In this document: in pieces, positions 1 to 7,246 of the stretch | Layout of the letters: each line of letters begins with the position of its first letter | Position numbering within the stretch: the stretch's first letter is position 1 | Source: JABMRP01 sp964444795 | GTDB taxonomy: Bacteria > Planctomycetota > Planctomycetia > Pirellulales > Thermoguttaceae | Assembly (NCBI GenBank): GCA_964444795.1 | Contig: CAYUIQ010000202.1 | Span: forward strand, 1 to 16,506 | Length of the DNA stretch: 16,506 nucleotides | Direction: 5' to 3' | Position numbers and translations under genes: made by a program | The notes under the pieces: model-generated | Seen by the model: only the letters and a program-made list of their open reading frames with translations | Databases searched by the model: none | What the model was told of the DNA's origin: nothing

Positions 1-88
1 CCCAGTTCGTTGCGATCTGGGGGCTCGCTGCTCGTTCCTCGCATCTCGACCCCAGGCACCCATCTATCTCACTGTTGCCGAGTCGTAG

Positions 89-94
89 TATAAT
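89..94 (+). promoter_or_regulatory. Putative -10 box upstream of the PQQ propeller gene
   Basis: A perfect TATAAT lies 90 bp before the ATG at 184. No convincing -35 box is found at 16-18 bp spacing, and the preceding bases are TAG rather than the extended TGN, so this may be a weak or activator-dependent promoter or chance. Between it and the gene, bases 142-159 can fold into a small imperfect hairpin (arms around GGCAC and GTGCC, with a G-G mismatch lower down) that would lie in the 5' leader. Confidence 0.35.
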
Positions 95-183
95 GGCCAT
101 CTCGCTGAAGCAAAACGAATTCTTTGCCCTAAACCAAAACGCCGGGCACAAGTGCCGGGGCTAAACAACATGGAGACCCCGTG

Positions 184-1716
184 ATGAAACGAACCGTCGC
201 CCTTTTGATCTGCCTTGGTTTTTTCCAGTTCACAATCGCCCGGGCCGAGGATCAGCCACAGTGGGGCCAGGGCTTCTCGCGTAACATGGTCTCGGCCGAG
301 AAGAATCTGCCCGCCTCGTTCGACCCGGGCACTCGAAACACGGCCACTGGGGGCGTCCATCTGGTCGAAGGTGGCGGTGTGAAATGGGTCGCCAAACTGG
401 GCGGCCTCTCCTACGGGTCGCCCGTGATCGCCGGCGGCCGCGTGTATGTTGGCACGAACAACTCCGACCCGCGAGATCAGCGATTGCAGGGCGATCGGGG
501 CGTGTTGATGTGTTTCGACGAGAAGACGGGCGCGTACCTCTGGCAATTGAACGTGCCGAAGCTGGTCGGCGTGAAGTGGGGCGACTGGCGATACATCGGC
601 TTCACCTCGCCGCCCACGGTCGAGGGAGACCGGGCTTACGTGGTCAGCAACCGGGGCGAAGTCGTTTGCCTCGACGTCGAAGGAATGGCCAACGGCAACG
701 ACGGACCCTTTACCGACGAAGGGAAGTATTCGGTCTACGAAGACGAAACGCCGGTCGAACCGGGACCGCACGACGCCGATATCCTTTGGGTCTACAATAT
801 CATCAAGGAAACCAAGGCCGAGCCGCACAACGGATCGAATTGCTCGATCCTGCTGCATGGCGATTTGCTCTATCTCTGCACGGCCAACGGCGTCGAGTGG
901 ACCCACAATCGGGTGCTTCATCCCGAGGCGCCCAGCGTGATTGTGCTCGATAAGAAGACGGGCAAGCTGGTGGCCCGAGACGGTTTTGGTATCGGCCCCG
1001 ACATTACCCACGGCCAGTGGAGTTCGTTGGCCATGGGCAAGGTCAACGGGAAGCTGCTCGGGTTCTTCGGCGCCGGCAACGGTTATCTCTATGCGTTCGA
1101 CATGCTCGCCGAGCAACCTTCCGGCGACAAAACGACGACGCTTCGTAACGTCTGGAAATTCAACGGTCATCCGCTGGCCCAGACCCAGGATCATGTGGCG
1201 CCCGATCATCAACACGACAGCACGTCGTACCAGGTCACGGCGATGCCCGTCTTCCACAAAGACCGCCTCTACGTGCCTTTCACCCAGGAAGCGTTTCACA
1301 AGATGAAGAAGGCGTGGCTGGTGTGTCTCGACGCCACGAAGACCGGCGACACGACGCGCGGCGGGATCGTCTGGTCGTACGACAAGATCGGATCGACCGT
1401 TTCCACCGTGGCGGTGGCCGACGGGTTGGTCTTCGCGGCCGATTTCGACGGCCAACTGCATTGCCTCGACGCCGACACGGGCGAGTGTTATTGGACGCAC
1501 GAAGTCGGCGGCCCGATCTGGGGTTCACCCCTGGTAGCCGACGGCAAAGTCTACCTGGGAACCGGTCAACATCGTTTCTGGATACTCCAGGCCGGCAAGG
1601 AGTTGAAGGTTCTCAGCGAACTTCGCACGCTGGACGGCGTCTTCAGCACCCCCGTGGCCGCCAACGGCGTGTTGTACATGATGACCAACAAGCACCTTTA
1701 TGCGGTGGGGAAGTAA
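184..1716 (+). CDS. Secreted PQQ-like beta-propeller protein
   Basis: A 510-residue exported protein built of PQQ/quinoprotein-type beta-propeller repeats. Residues 1-21 form a signal peptide (KR, a hydrophobic core, then ARA before ED), so it should act in the periplasm or at the surface. Blade signatures recur along the chain: SPVIAGGRVYVGT, LMCFDEKTGAYLW, VIVLDKKTGKLV, HCLDADTGECYW, and GSPLVADGKVYLG, ending in LYAVGK. I see no heme-binding CXXCH motif and no clear PQQ-dehydrogenase catalytic module, so a binding or scaffold role is more likely than a true alcohol dehydrogenase. I chose ATG 184 over the adjacent GTG 181 because GGAG at 172-175 gives an 8-base spacer. Such propellers are abundant in planctomycetes, often with unknown ligands. 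Fold call is firm; ligand is unknown. Confidence 0.88.
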   Translation: MKRTVALLICLGFFQFTIARAEDQPQWGQGFSRNMVSAEKNLPASFDPGTRNTATGGVHLVEGGGVKWVAKLGGLSYGSPVIAGGRVYVGTNNSDPRDQRLQGDRGVLMCFDEKTGAYLWQLNVPKLVGVKWGDWRYIGFTSPPTVEGDRAYVVSNRGEVVCLDVEGMANGNDGPFTDEGKYSVYEDETPVEPGPHDADILWVYNIIKETKAEPHNGSNCSILLHGDLLYLCTANGVEWTHNRVLHPEAPSVIVLDKKTGKLVARDGFGIGPDITHGQWSSLAMGKVNGKLLGFFGAGNGYLYAFDMLAEQPSGDKTTTLRNVWKFNGHPLAQTQDHVAPDHQHDSTSYQVTAMPVFHKDRLYVPFTQEAFHKMKKAWLVCLDATKTGDTTRGGIVWSYDKIGSTVSTVAVADGLVFAADFDGQLHCLDADTGECYWTHEVGGPIWGSPLVADGKVYLGTGQHRFWILQAGKELKVLSELRTLDGVFSTPVAANGVLYMMTNKHLYAVGK

Positions 1717-1717
1717 G

Positions 1718-1751
1718 GGGGCCATCGGGGGATTTCGAGGCGGATGGCTCC
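1718..1751 (+). terminator. Stem-loop directly after the PQQ propeller gene
   Basis: Bases 1718-1726 pair with 1743-1751 in a 9-bp stem containing one G-U pair, closing a 16-base loop. It begins two bases after the TAA stop at 1714-1716. No T-tract follows, so it is not a canonical intrinsic terminator. It could protect the mRNA 3' end or assist termination. Its position between two co-directional genes suggests they are at least partly separate transcripts. Confidence 0.4.
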
Positions 1752-1762
1752 GTTGCCCATTA

Positions 1763-1791
1763 TTGTTCTGCTCGCCTGCTTGCGGTATCAT
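1763..1791 (+). promoter_or_regulatory. Weak putative promoter for the LRR/LVIVD gene
   Basis: TTGTTC (1763-1768) and TATCAT (1786-1791) are separated by 17 bp and lie 46 bp before the chosen ATG at 1838. Each box matches the sigma-70 consensus only partly, so this is a weak call. Confidence 0.25.
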
Positions 1792-1837
1792 TGGCCGTAG
1801 GGACTTTCCCGCGGATCAGAGCACAGGGGGCGAGAGA

Positions 1838-3823
1838 ATGTCCACAAGGTCTTTGACGTGCGCGCTGCTTTTCTTTGGGTTCGTGTGCCTCGGCCCCGGC
1901 ATTCCGTGCGGAGATTCGGGTGGATCAGCTCACGGGGGAGACGGGAAGACTGGGGAACCGGCCGACCCGGACGTCACGAAAGATGAAGACGGCCGAGTGG
2001 TACAGATCGTTCTTGGCTCGGCGAGCACGGACAAAGACCTTGCGCAAATCGGTTCTTTCGAGAGCCTTCGTCGACTGAACGCAACCGATTCGGAAGTGAC
2101 GGATACCGGTCTGCGACATCTGCGAGAGCTGTCGGGGCTCGAAGAACTGTGGCTGCGCGACACGCGAGTGACCGATCGAGGGGTTGCTCACGTCGGCACG
2201 CTCACGGGGCTGAATAAACTGAGCCTCGCTTCGACGACTGTGACGGATGCCGGCTTACCGCATCTGAAAACGCTCACCAATCTGACCCACCTGTACCTCG
2301 ACAATACAAGCGTGACCGCGGGCGGGCTGAAAGCCTCGGGACTGCTTGGGCATCTGAAAGTCCTGTCCGTGGGTAGTACGCGGATCAGTATTGCGGAGCG
2401 TCGGGAGCTGCGCAAGGAGTATCCCGGGCTCACTCTGTTCCCAATCGACGGGCTATCGTATTCCGCTGACGTTGTCCCGCGGCCTTCGCACGGCGCGGCG
2501 ATTGACACGGAACATCGTCCACCCCCGCCGTTTTCGCTCTGGCCGCTTGTCGACACGGGCGATCCGGAACCGGCTATCAAGCCTGAACTCCCCGCGGGTA
2601 TGACCATTGATCCGTCTCTTGGCGTGACCATACTGGCCGAGACCGAGGGAGATTTCGAGGTGGTCGCCCGGCTGGAGGATCGGCGAGGGGATCGGTTCAA
2701 CCGTCCGTTCCGTTCGGCCGTTCTTCATATTCCGTGGGTCTACGTACTCGACCGAGAGGGTGGACTCCATCTGTTTCGTTTGCCCGACAGATTCTGGGTC
2801 GAGCCGATTCTACGGTTCGCGCATGCCGCGTCTCCGTATGTGCCGATTCCGAATGAATTCCTTCGCTGGCTGGTGACCGAGAATTACGATCGCGTCGAAT
2901 TGACACGTTGCGAGGAGAAGGTGGGCGACGGCAACGACCTGGCGATCGTTGGGGATGTCCTCTTTTGCACGCACCATGGCGACCTCGAGGTCTTCTCGCT
3001 AAAGGTCCCGCGAAAGCCCGAGCGTCTGGGCCGGTTCGGTCCGGGCGACAGGTGGAACCAAAGCCAAACGATCATCGCCCACGCGGGGCACCTCTTCCTC
3101 ATCGGCGCGGGCGGGCTGCTCGTCTACGATGTTTCGGAACCATCCAAACCGCGCTACTTGGGTATCACAAGAATGCGAGGCGGGTCATCGACCGGATGCG
3201 CGATTGGCAAGTACCTTTACGTGCATGTAGTGAGCCCACTGGGCAACACCCCCATGGGCATCGCGGTGATCGACATATCCGCTCCGGCCAAACCGAAGAA
3301 AGTCGGTTTCGTCGCAACCTATCGTGAGCCGTTCCACCTTCATCCCATCGGGGATAACAGGCTCGTTGCCAGCATGGAGGGTTATGCCCAGTTGTTCGAC
3401 CTTTCGGAACCGCGCCACCCGAAGTCGCTGGGGGAGACCAGGATCGAGGGCGGCAGAGCCACCACCGTGCTCCGTTCCGCCGGCCACGACTACCTTGTGT
3501 GTGACGGCGAGATTCTCCGGCACGCGTCGCCTGGGCTAGAGTCCTGCTTCAGTTTCCGCGATGACGGCACACGGTACGGACTCCCGTATCATGGCGACAG
3601 CCAGTATCCGTTTGCAGTGATTGCCACGGGCGGCGCGGTTGTTGTTGTTGGACACAAGGGGCTGACGGTCGCGATCAGATCGGCGTTTGATTCGTGCCGA
3701 ACCGCTATCGGCCGAGTGCGCCGCGTATGTCTCTCCCTGCACCCGAGTCTCAAGCGGTTTTCCGACGATAGTAAATCCATTTCCGTCTTGGAGAGGCTCC
3801 GCTCCGACGTGAAACGGGACTGA
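1838..3823 (+). CDS. Secreted LRR and LVIVD-type repeat protein
   Basis: A 661-residue exported protein of unusual make-up. Residues 1-24 are a signal peptide (hydrophobic ALLFFGFVCLG; the nearby cysteines do not form a good lipobox). Residues about 55-185 hold four or five leucine-rich repeats of the type 'T(D)xGLxHLxxLxxLxxLxLxxTxVT'. Residues about 235-290 resemble a short Ig-like (putative He_PIG) segment, with LPAGMTIDPSLG. Residues about 360-560 hold repeats shaped like LVIVD: VYDVSEPSKPRYLG, VIDISAPAKPKKVG and LFDLSEPRHPKSLG, probably a propeller. I chose ATG 1838 because a signal peptide starts there and GGGGGCGAGAG precedes it; the frame is open back to 1700, but that part reads as non-protein. 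The final ~45 residues are basic and unlike the rest. Likely role: protein or ligand binding in the envelope; no catalytic motif is seen. Confidence 0.82.
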   Translation: MSTRSLTCALLFFGFVCLGPGIPCGDSGGSAHGGDGKTGEPADPDVTKDEDGRVVQIVLGSASTDKDLAQIGSFESLRRLNATDSEVTDTGLRHLRELSGLEELWLRDTRVTDRGVAHVGTLTGLNKLSLASTTVTDAGLPHLKTLTNLTHLYLDNTSVTAGGLKASGLLGHLKVLSVGSTRISIAERRELRKEYPGLTLFPIDGLSYSADVVPRPSHGAAIDTEHRPPPPFSLWPLVDTGDPEPAIKPELPAGMTIDPSLGVTILAETEGDFEVVARLEDRRGDRFNRPFRSAVLHIPWVYVLDREGGLHLFRLPDRFWVEPILRFAHAASPYVPIPNEFLRWLVTENYDRVELTRCEEKVGDGNDLAIVGDVLFCTHHGDLEVFSLKVPRKPERLGRFGPGDRWNQSQTIIAHAGHLFLIGAGGLLVYDVSEPSKPRYLGITRMRGGSSTGCAIGKYLYVHVVSPLGNTPMGIAVIDISAPAKPKKVGFVATYREPFHLHPIGDNRLVASMEGYAQLFDLSEPRHPKSLGETRIEGGRATTVLRSAGHDYLVCDGEILRHASPGLESCFSFRDDGTRYGLPYHGDSQYPFAVIATGGAVVVVGHKGLTVAIRSAFDSCRTAIGRVRRVCLSLHPSLKRFSDDSKSISVLERLRSDVKRD

Positions 3824-3894
3824 ACAGGTAGCGTTGTCCACGTGAGTTTCCACCGGCCCTAGATCGAGATTCGGCGTTCCCCCGCTTCTGGCTA

Positions 3895-3924
3895 TTGACG
3901 CATCCGCAATTGCTGGGTTAGAAT
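3895..3924 (+). promoter_or_regulatory. Sigma-70-like promoter of the lipoprotein/radical SAM pair
   Basis: TTGACG (3895-3900) and TAGAAT (3919-3924) are separated by 18 bp and lie 47 bp before ATG 3972. This is the best -35/-10 match in the window and stands directly ahead of the two-gene unit, with no other promoter-like site between the two genes. Confidence 0.55.
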
Positions 3925-3971
3925 AAGCGCGTTGGCGGCTACGATTCGAGGCCTTCTTCAGGAGCCTGATC

Positions 3972-4751
3972 ATGGAGCCGAAGCCCGTTGAGCAGAACCG
4001 GACACCCGCCTATCCCACGCGACGCGAAGTGCTCGCCGGCGCCGCGTCGTTCGCCCTGGCCAATCTAGCCGGGTGTGGCGCTAACGTCGCGGGAGTGGAA
4101 GCCGAGTCGGGACGGACTTCCGTCGCGCCAGTCTTCGTGCATGGCGAGGGTCGTGGCGCCATGGGCTGCATCGTGGTGTCGCCACCCGTCTTCCTTTCCG
4201 AGGAAGAGGGCATGCAGATCCTGCGCGAGGAACTTGCCAAACATGGAATCCGCTTGAAAGCCGGCGGCGTCCTGGAGGGCGTGCGAGTGCCCGGCAGGAT
4301 GGAGGAGTACAAACGGGTAGACAAGGGTGACGGCCAGACGGAATTCAAGCAATCGATCGTCGAACTTCCAGACCGCGCCCAGCCGCTGGAACTGGACGGC
4401 ATCGACTCGAATCGGAAGATCGCGGTGGAGTTCGTTTCCCACGAGGACTACCACGCCCTTGGCGGACCACGGAGCGGATCAACGGTCCAAGGCTACGACA
4501 CCAAGGAAGTCGCCGAATATGTGGCGGCGAGGGTCAAGGAGCAAGGCAAGGACCGTGTGTTCTTCGTCGTGTTCTACGACCCGATGGCACAAATACCCCG
4601 TGGCGAGCCATCCGAACCGGGCGAGAAGGTCGATTGGAGAGCCGCCTGGAAAGAGAGGATGAAGCGAGGCAAGAAGGAATCCGAGAAACTGCTTCGCCAA
4701 CAGGCGCAAGATTCCATCGTCTGGCTGAAAGAGCAGAAGGTGATTTCCTAG
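3972..4751 (+). CDS. Tat-type lipoprotein of unknown function beside a radical SAM enzyme
   Basis: A 259-residue protein I do not recognise as a named family. The N-terminus has a twin-arginine motif (TRREVLAG, residues 16-23), a hydrophobic stretch and a lipobox LAGC ending at Cys35, so it is probably folded in the cytoplasm, exported by Tat and lipidated. The mature part has one further cysteine, Cys66, in GRGAMGCIVVSPPVFLSEEE (residues 60-79), which looks like a conserved patch. Later blocks include IAVEFVSHEDYHALGG (150-165) and VFFVVFYDP (196-204); the C-terminal ~45 residues are charged and probably helical. Start ATG 3972 is supported by AGGAG at 3960-3964, spacer 7. The stop lies 2 bp before the radical SAM start, so the two are surely co-transcribed. 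It may be the substrate, a partner or a downstream effector of that enzyme; this is inference. Confidence 0.8.
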   Translation: MEPKPVEQNRTPAYPTRREVLAGAASFALANLAGCGANVAGVEAESGRTSVAPVFVHGEGRGAMGCIVVSPPVFLSEEEGMQILREELAKHGIRLKAGGVLEGVRVPGRMEEYKRVDKGDGQTEFKQSIVELPDRAQPLELDGIDSNRKIAVEFVSHEDYHALGGPRSGSTVQGYDTKEVAEYVAARVKEQGKDRVFFVVFYDPMAQIPRGEPSEPGEKVDWRAAWKERMKRGKKESEKLLRQQAQDSIVWLKEQKVIS

Positions 4752-4753
4752 CG

Positions 4754-5944
4754 ATGCACCTCACGCTTCATCTGACGCGGGCCTGCAACCTGCGTTGCTC
4801 GTATTGTTATGCCCCGCCCCGCGCGGAGCCGGCGATGACGCTCGATACGGGACGCGAGGCGCTGCGGTTTGGGGCACGATTGACGGACGGTTCGTGTGGC
4901 ATCATCTTCTTCGGCGGCGAACCGCTGTTGTGCAAGGGGTTGATCCGCGATCTGGTGGCCGAAGCCCGGGACATGGAGCGGCGAGGGGAAGGCCGCTTCC
5001 ATTTCAAACTCACGACCAACGGCCTCTTGTTGGACGAGACGTTCCTTCGGTTCGCCTTGGAAGAGGACATCCTGATCGCCATGAGCCTGGACGGCGTGCG
5101 CCAGGCCCACGACCGCCACCGCCGTATGCCGGACGGTTCGGCCAGCTTCGATCGCTTGCTGCCCAAGCTGCAAATGTTGCTGGCGGCGCGGCCCTATGCC
5201 AGCGTGCTGATGGTCGTCAACCCGGATACGGCGCCCTACTTGACCGAGTCGATTTCGTTTCTGCTGGACCAGGGGTGCCGTTACTTGATCGTCTCGCTCA
5301 ACTACGCGGGATCGTGGGGCGAGGCGGAGTTGGAAGAACTCGCTCGGCAGTACGAGCAACTGGCCGATCTCTATATCGAGTGGACCCGGCAGGGGCGGAA
5401 GTTCTACCTTAGTCCCTTCGAGGTGAAGCTCTCTTCGCACATCCACGGCGAGAATGCCTGCAAAGAGCATTGCGAGCTTGGCATCCGGCAGATTTCCGTC
5501 GATCCGCAGGGGTTGCTTTTCCCCTGCGTCCAGTTCACGACCGCAGGCAGGAAAAGCCGCTGGCGCATTGGCGACGTCGTTTCGGGCATCGACCAGCAAA
5601 AGCGAAACCGGCTTCGCGACGAGTCGCAAGACGGGAAGGAGCCCTGCCGGCGCTGCGCGATCCGCCGCCGCTGTCACAACACGTGCGGCTGTCTGAATTG
5701 GCAGACCACGGGCAGCGTCGCCCGGGTTTCCCCGGTCCTCTGCCGTTATGAGCAGATACTGATTCCCATCGCCGATCGGATCGGTGAAACGCTCTATCAG
5801 GAGCAGAACCCGCTCTTCTTGAACAAGCACTACAACCCGGCCTATACGATGCTGTCGCTGCTCGAGGACCAGAACCTTCTGGACGCGGCGGACCGAGAGG
5901 AATTGACGCCCTTCGATCGAGCGGCCACACCTGAAAAAGAGTAG
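4754..5944 (+). CDS. Radical SAM/SPASM domain protein (putative peptide or protein maturase)
   Basis: A 396-residue radical SAM enzyme. The cluster motif CNLRCSYC (Cys11, Cys15, Cys18) binds the 4Fe-4S that cleaves S-adenosylmethionine; IIFFGGEPLL (51-60) is the SAM-contacting GGEP strand and SLDG (111-114) a later barrel motif. The C-terminal part carries a textbook SPASM pattern for two auxiliary clusters: CX12GX4C at 240-258, then CX2CX5CX3C at 298-311, then Cys330. SPASM enzymes of this layout include anaerobic sulfatase-maturating enzymes and RiPP peptide maturases. No sulfatase gene or short precursor peptide is visible nearby. ATG 4754 is chosen although the frame is open to 4634, because the cluster motif normally lies close to the N-terminus; GAAGG at about 4735 serves as ribosome site inside the upstream gene. 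Substrate unknown; family call is secure. Confidence 0.93.
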   Translation: MHLTLHLTRACNLRCSYCYAPPRAEPAMTLDTGREALRFGARLTDGSCGIIFFGGEPLLCKGLIRDLVAEARDMERRGEGRFHFKLTTNGLLLDETFLRFALEEDILIAMSLDGVRQAHDRHRRMPDGSASFDRLLPKLQMLLAARPYASVLMVVNPDTAPYLTESISFLLDQGCRYLIVSLNYAGSWGEAELEELARQYEQLADLYIEWTRQGRKFYLSPFEVKLSSHIHGENACKEHCELGIRQISVDPQGLLFPCVQFTTAGRKSRWRIGDVVSGIDQQKRNRLRDESQDGKEPCRRCAIRRRCHNTCGCLNWQTTGSVARVSPVLCRYEQILIPIADRIGETLYQEQNPLFLNKHYNPAYTMLSLLEDQNLLDAADREELTPFDRAATPEKE

Positions 5945-6042
5945 ATTCAGGCGGCCAAACGGCGGGGAATCGTCGGGAGAATCACTTGCCCGCATTCATG
6001 GGATGGGCTGCCCGTGATGACTCGCGCAGTCCGGCGATTCGG

Positions 6043-7005
6043 CTACCGCGGAGCACCGCCCGCGGGACGACCGCCCGGCCGGTGGCGTTGGCGCGATGCC
6101 TGTAACTCTTCCTTGGTCACCACATCATCGCCGTTGGCATCGGCGGGAAGAATGAACTGCCGGGCGAACTCGGGGATCTCGTTCTTCTGGAGCTTTCCAT
6201 CTTTGTTGCGGTCGAAACGTTCGAAGACTACGTCGACGCTCGGCGGTCCGGCTCCCGCGCCAGGGCGTCCCGGCGGAGGTCGGCCGCCGAGTCGCCCTTC
6301 TCTCGGGTGGTCCGGTTTTGGGTCGGGTTTGTTGGTCGGGTCGGCGAGTTCGGCTCGTCGCGCCGCGATGCGTTCTTCGGCCGGCTTGCGGCCGGCCCGT
6401 GCCCATTGCCCCCAGATGCGCAAGTACTCGGGAATGGTGATCCCGCCGTCGGCGTTGGCATCCAACGCGGCAAACACCTGCTCGGCCAACTTGGGATCGG
6501 AAAGCAGCTTGGCCGCATGTTTGACGAACTCCGCTTGCTCGACCAGGCCGTCTCGATCGTCGTCCATCCCCCCAACGATCGTTTTGGCTTCGTCGGTGAT
6601 GATCCGGTTCAAGACATACTCGGCTTTGGTGACGACCCCGTCGGCGTTGCCGTCGGCGGCTCGAAAGATGCCGGCCCGAGCCTGGGGTGTCATGTAAACG
6701 CCCTTTTCGACGTATTCCGCGCGGGTGTGCTTCCCGTCTTGGTTTGGGTCGGTGCGGTCGAAATGGCGTGAGTAAGCATCGAGATCCTTGGCTTCCGATC
6801 CCCCCTCAAGCTCCGCCCCCAGTCGTTGGAGAACTTCGGCGACGGGGACGTTTCCAACCGTCGCGAGATCACGACGCGCCGGCGCGGGCGGTTGGGCACC
6901 ACCTTCTTCAGCCGCGACCAGCGAAAAGGCCACCGTACAAAGCAACGCCGTACAAAGCAACGCCATGCAAAGCAACCAGGCACACGACTTCCCACAAACG
7001 CGCAT
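6043..7005 (-). CDS. Secreted protein with six EF-hands
   Basis: A 320-residue exported calcium-binding protein. Residues 1-32 form a signal peptide with a long hydrophobic core containing ALLCT twice in tandem, then AAEEGG. Six EF-hand loops are seen: 86-97, 118-129, 148-159, 182-193, 265-276 and 289-300. Each has acidic residues at positions 1 and 5 and a Glu at 12; the sixth has Asp in place of the usual Gly at position 6. A Pro/Gly/Arg-rich linker (about 223-255) separates loops 1-4 from 5-6, and the C-terminus is again Gly/Pro/Arg-rich. ATG 7005 is chosen over upstream in-frame starts because AAGGAG stands 7 bases before it and the signal peptide begins there. Neighbour genes diverge (7247) or converge (5944), so it is a single-gene unit. 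Calcium sensing or calcium-stabilised envelope binding is likely; the target is unknown. Confidence 0.87.
   Translation of the reverse strand: MRVCGKSCAWLLCMALLCTALLCTVAFSLVAAEEGGAQPPAPARRDLATVGNVPVAEVLQRLGAELEGGSEAKDLDAYSRHFDRTDPNQDGKHTRAEYVEKGVYMTPQARAGIFRAADGNADGVVTKAEYVLNRIITDEAKTIVGGMDDDRDGLVEQAEFVKHAAKLLSDPKLAEQVFAALDANADGGITIPEYLRIWGQWARAGRKPAEERIAARRAELADPTNKPDPKPDHPREGRLGGRPPPGRPGAGAGPPSVDVVFERFDRNKDGKLQKNEIPEFARQFILPADANGDDVVTKEELQASRQRHRPGGRPAGGAPR
6935..6979 (-). repeat. 15-bp tandem repeat in the EF-hand signal peptide
   Basis: GTACAAAGCAACGCC occurs at 6935-6949 and again at 6950-6964, followed by a diverged third copy at 6965-6979 (ATGCAAAGCAACCAG). Read on the minus strand each full unit encodes Ala-Leu-Leu-Cys-Thr in frame, inside the hydrophobic core of the signal peptide. 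Confidence 0.9.
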
Positions 7006-7077
7006 TTCTTGCTCCTTGTCCGGATCTCTTTTATGGCAACGCCCGGTTCTCCTAACCGACTTGTCCCGTTTTGGGTT

Positions 7078-7100
7078 GAGCCGGAAACGGGTCCCGGCTC
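7078..7100. other. 7-bp inverted repeat in the divergent intergenic region
   Basis: GAGCCGG (7078-7084) and CCGGCTC (7094-7100) form a perfect 7-bp inverted repeat around a 9-base spacer. It lies 73 bp upstream of the EF-hand ATG and 146 bp upstream of the membrane/spermidine-synthase gene. It could be an operator or a leader hairpin. Confidence 0.35.
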
Positions 7101-7115
7101 GGAATGCCGATTGCC

Positions 7116-7124
7116 ATAATAGCA
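7116..7124 (-). promoter_or_regulatory. Putative extended -10 for the EF-hand gene
   Basis: On the minus strand TGCTATTAT fits the extended -10 pattern TGnTATnnT. It lies 111 bp upstream of ATG 7005, which would place the inverted repeat at 7078-7100 in the leader. The -35 position reads CTGGAC at 17 bp, a poor match, as is usual for extended -10 promoters. No comparable site was found for the opposite gene. Confidence 0.35.
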
Positions 7125-7246
7125 TACGCCTCCCACGTGTCCAGCGCGTAGGCATCCTCCAGGGTAATCGGCCGGCTCCTCGTCAGCCGGGGGTGAAAAC
7201 GGTCGGCGGCATGGACGATCACTCGTGCCGCGGTCATACTGGAGCC

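Noticed and set aside
64..1500. 478-codon open frame on the minus strand
   Set aside because: Lies fully antisense to the PQQ propeller gene; its translation is rich in Arg, His and Val without domains, as expected from the complement of a GC-rich coding region.
1700..1837. 46-codon N-terminal extension of the LRR/LVIVD protein
   Set aside because: Overlaps the end of the PQQ gene, has no ribosome site, and would bury the signal peptide that starts at 1838.
3640..3654. GTT microrepeat as a regulatory or slippage site
   Set aside because: Only a few codons encoding Val in a beta-strand inside a gene; ordinary coding sequence.
4748..5995. 415-codon open frame on the minus strand
   Set aside because: Antisense to the radical SAM gene, whose cysteine motifs are unmistakable.
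5945..6042. Search for a short precursor peptide after the radical SAM gene
   Set aside because: No open frame with a ribosome site is found here or in 3824-3971, so a classical RiPP precursor next to the enzyme is not supported.
6788..7246. 153-codon N-terminal extension of the membrane/spermidine synthase-like protein
   Set aside because: Overlaps the start of the EF-hand gene on the other strand and reads as low-complexity non-protein until about 7211.
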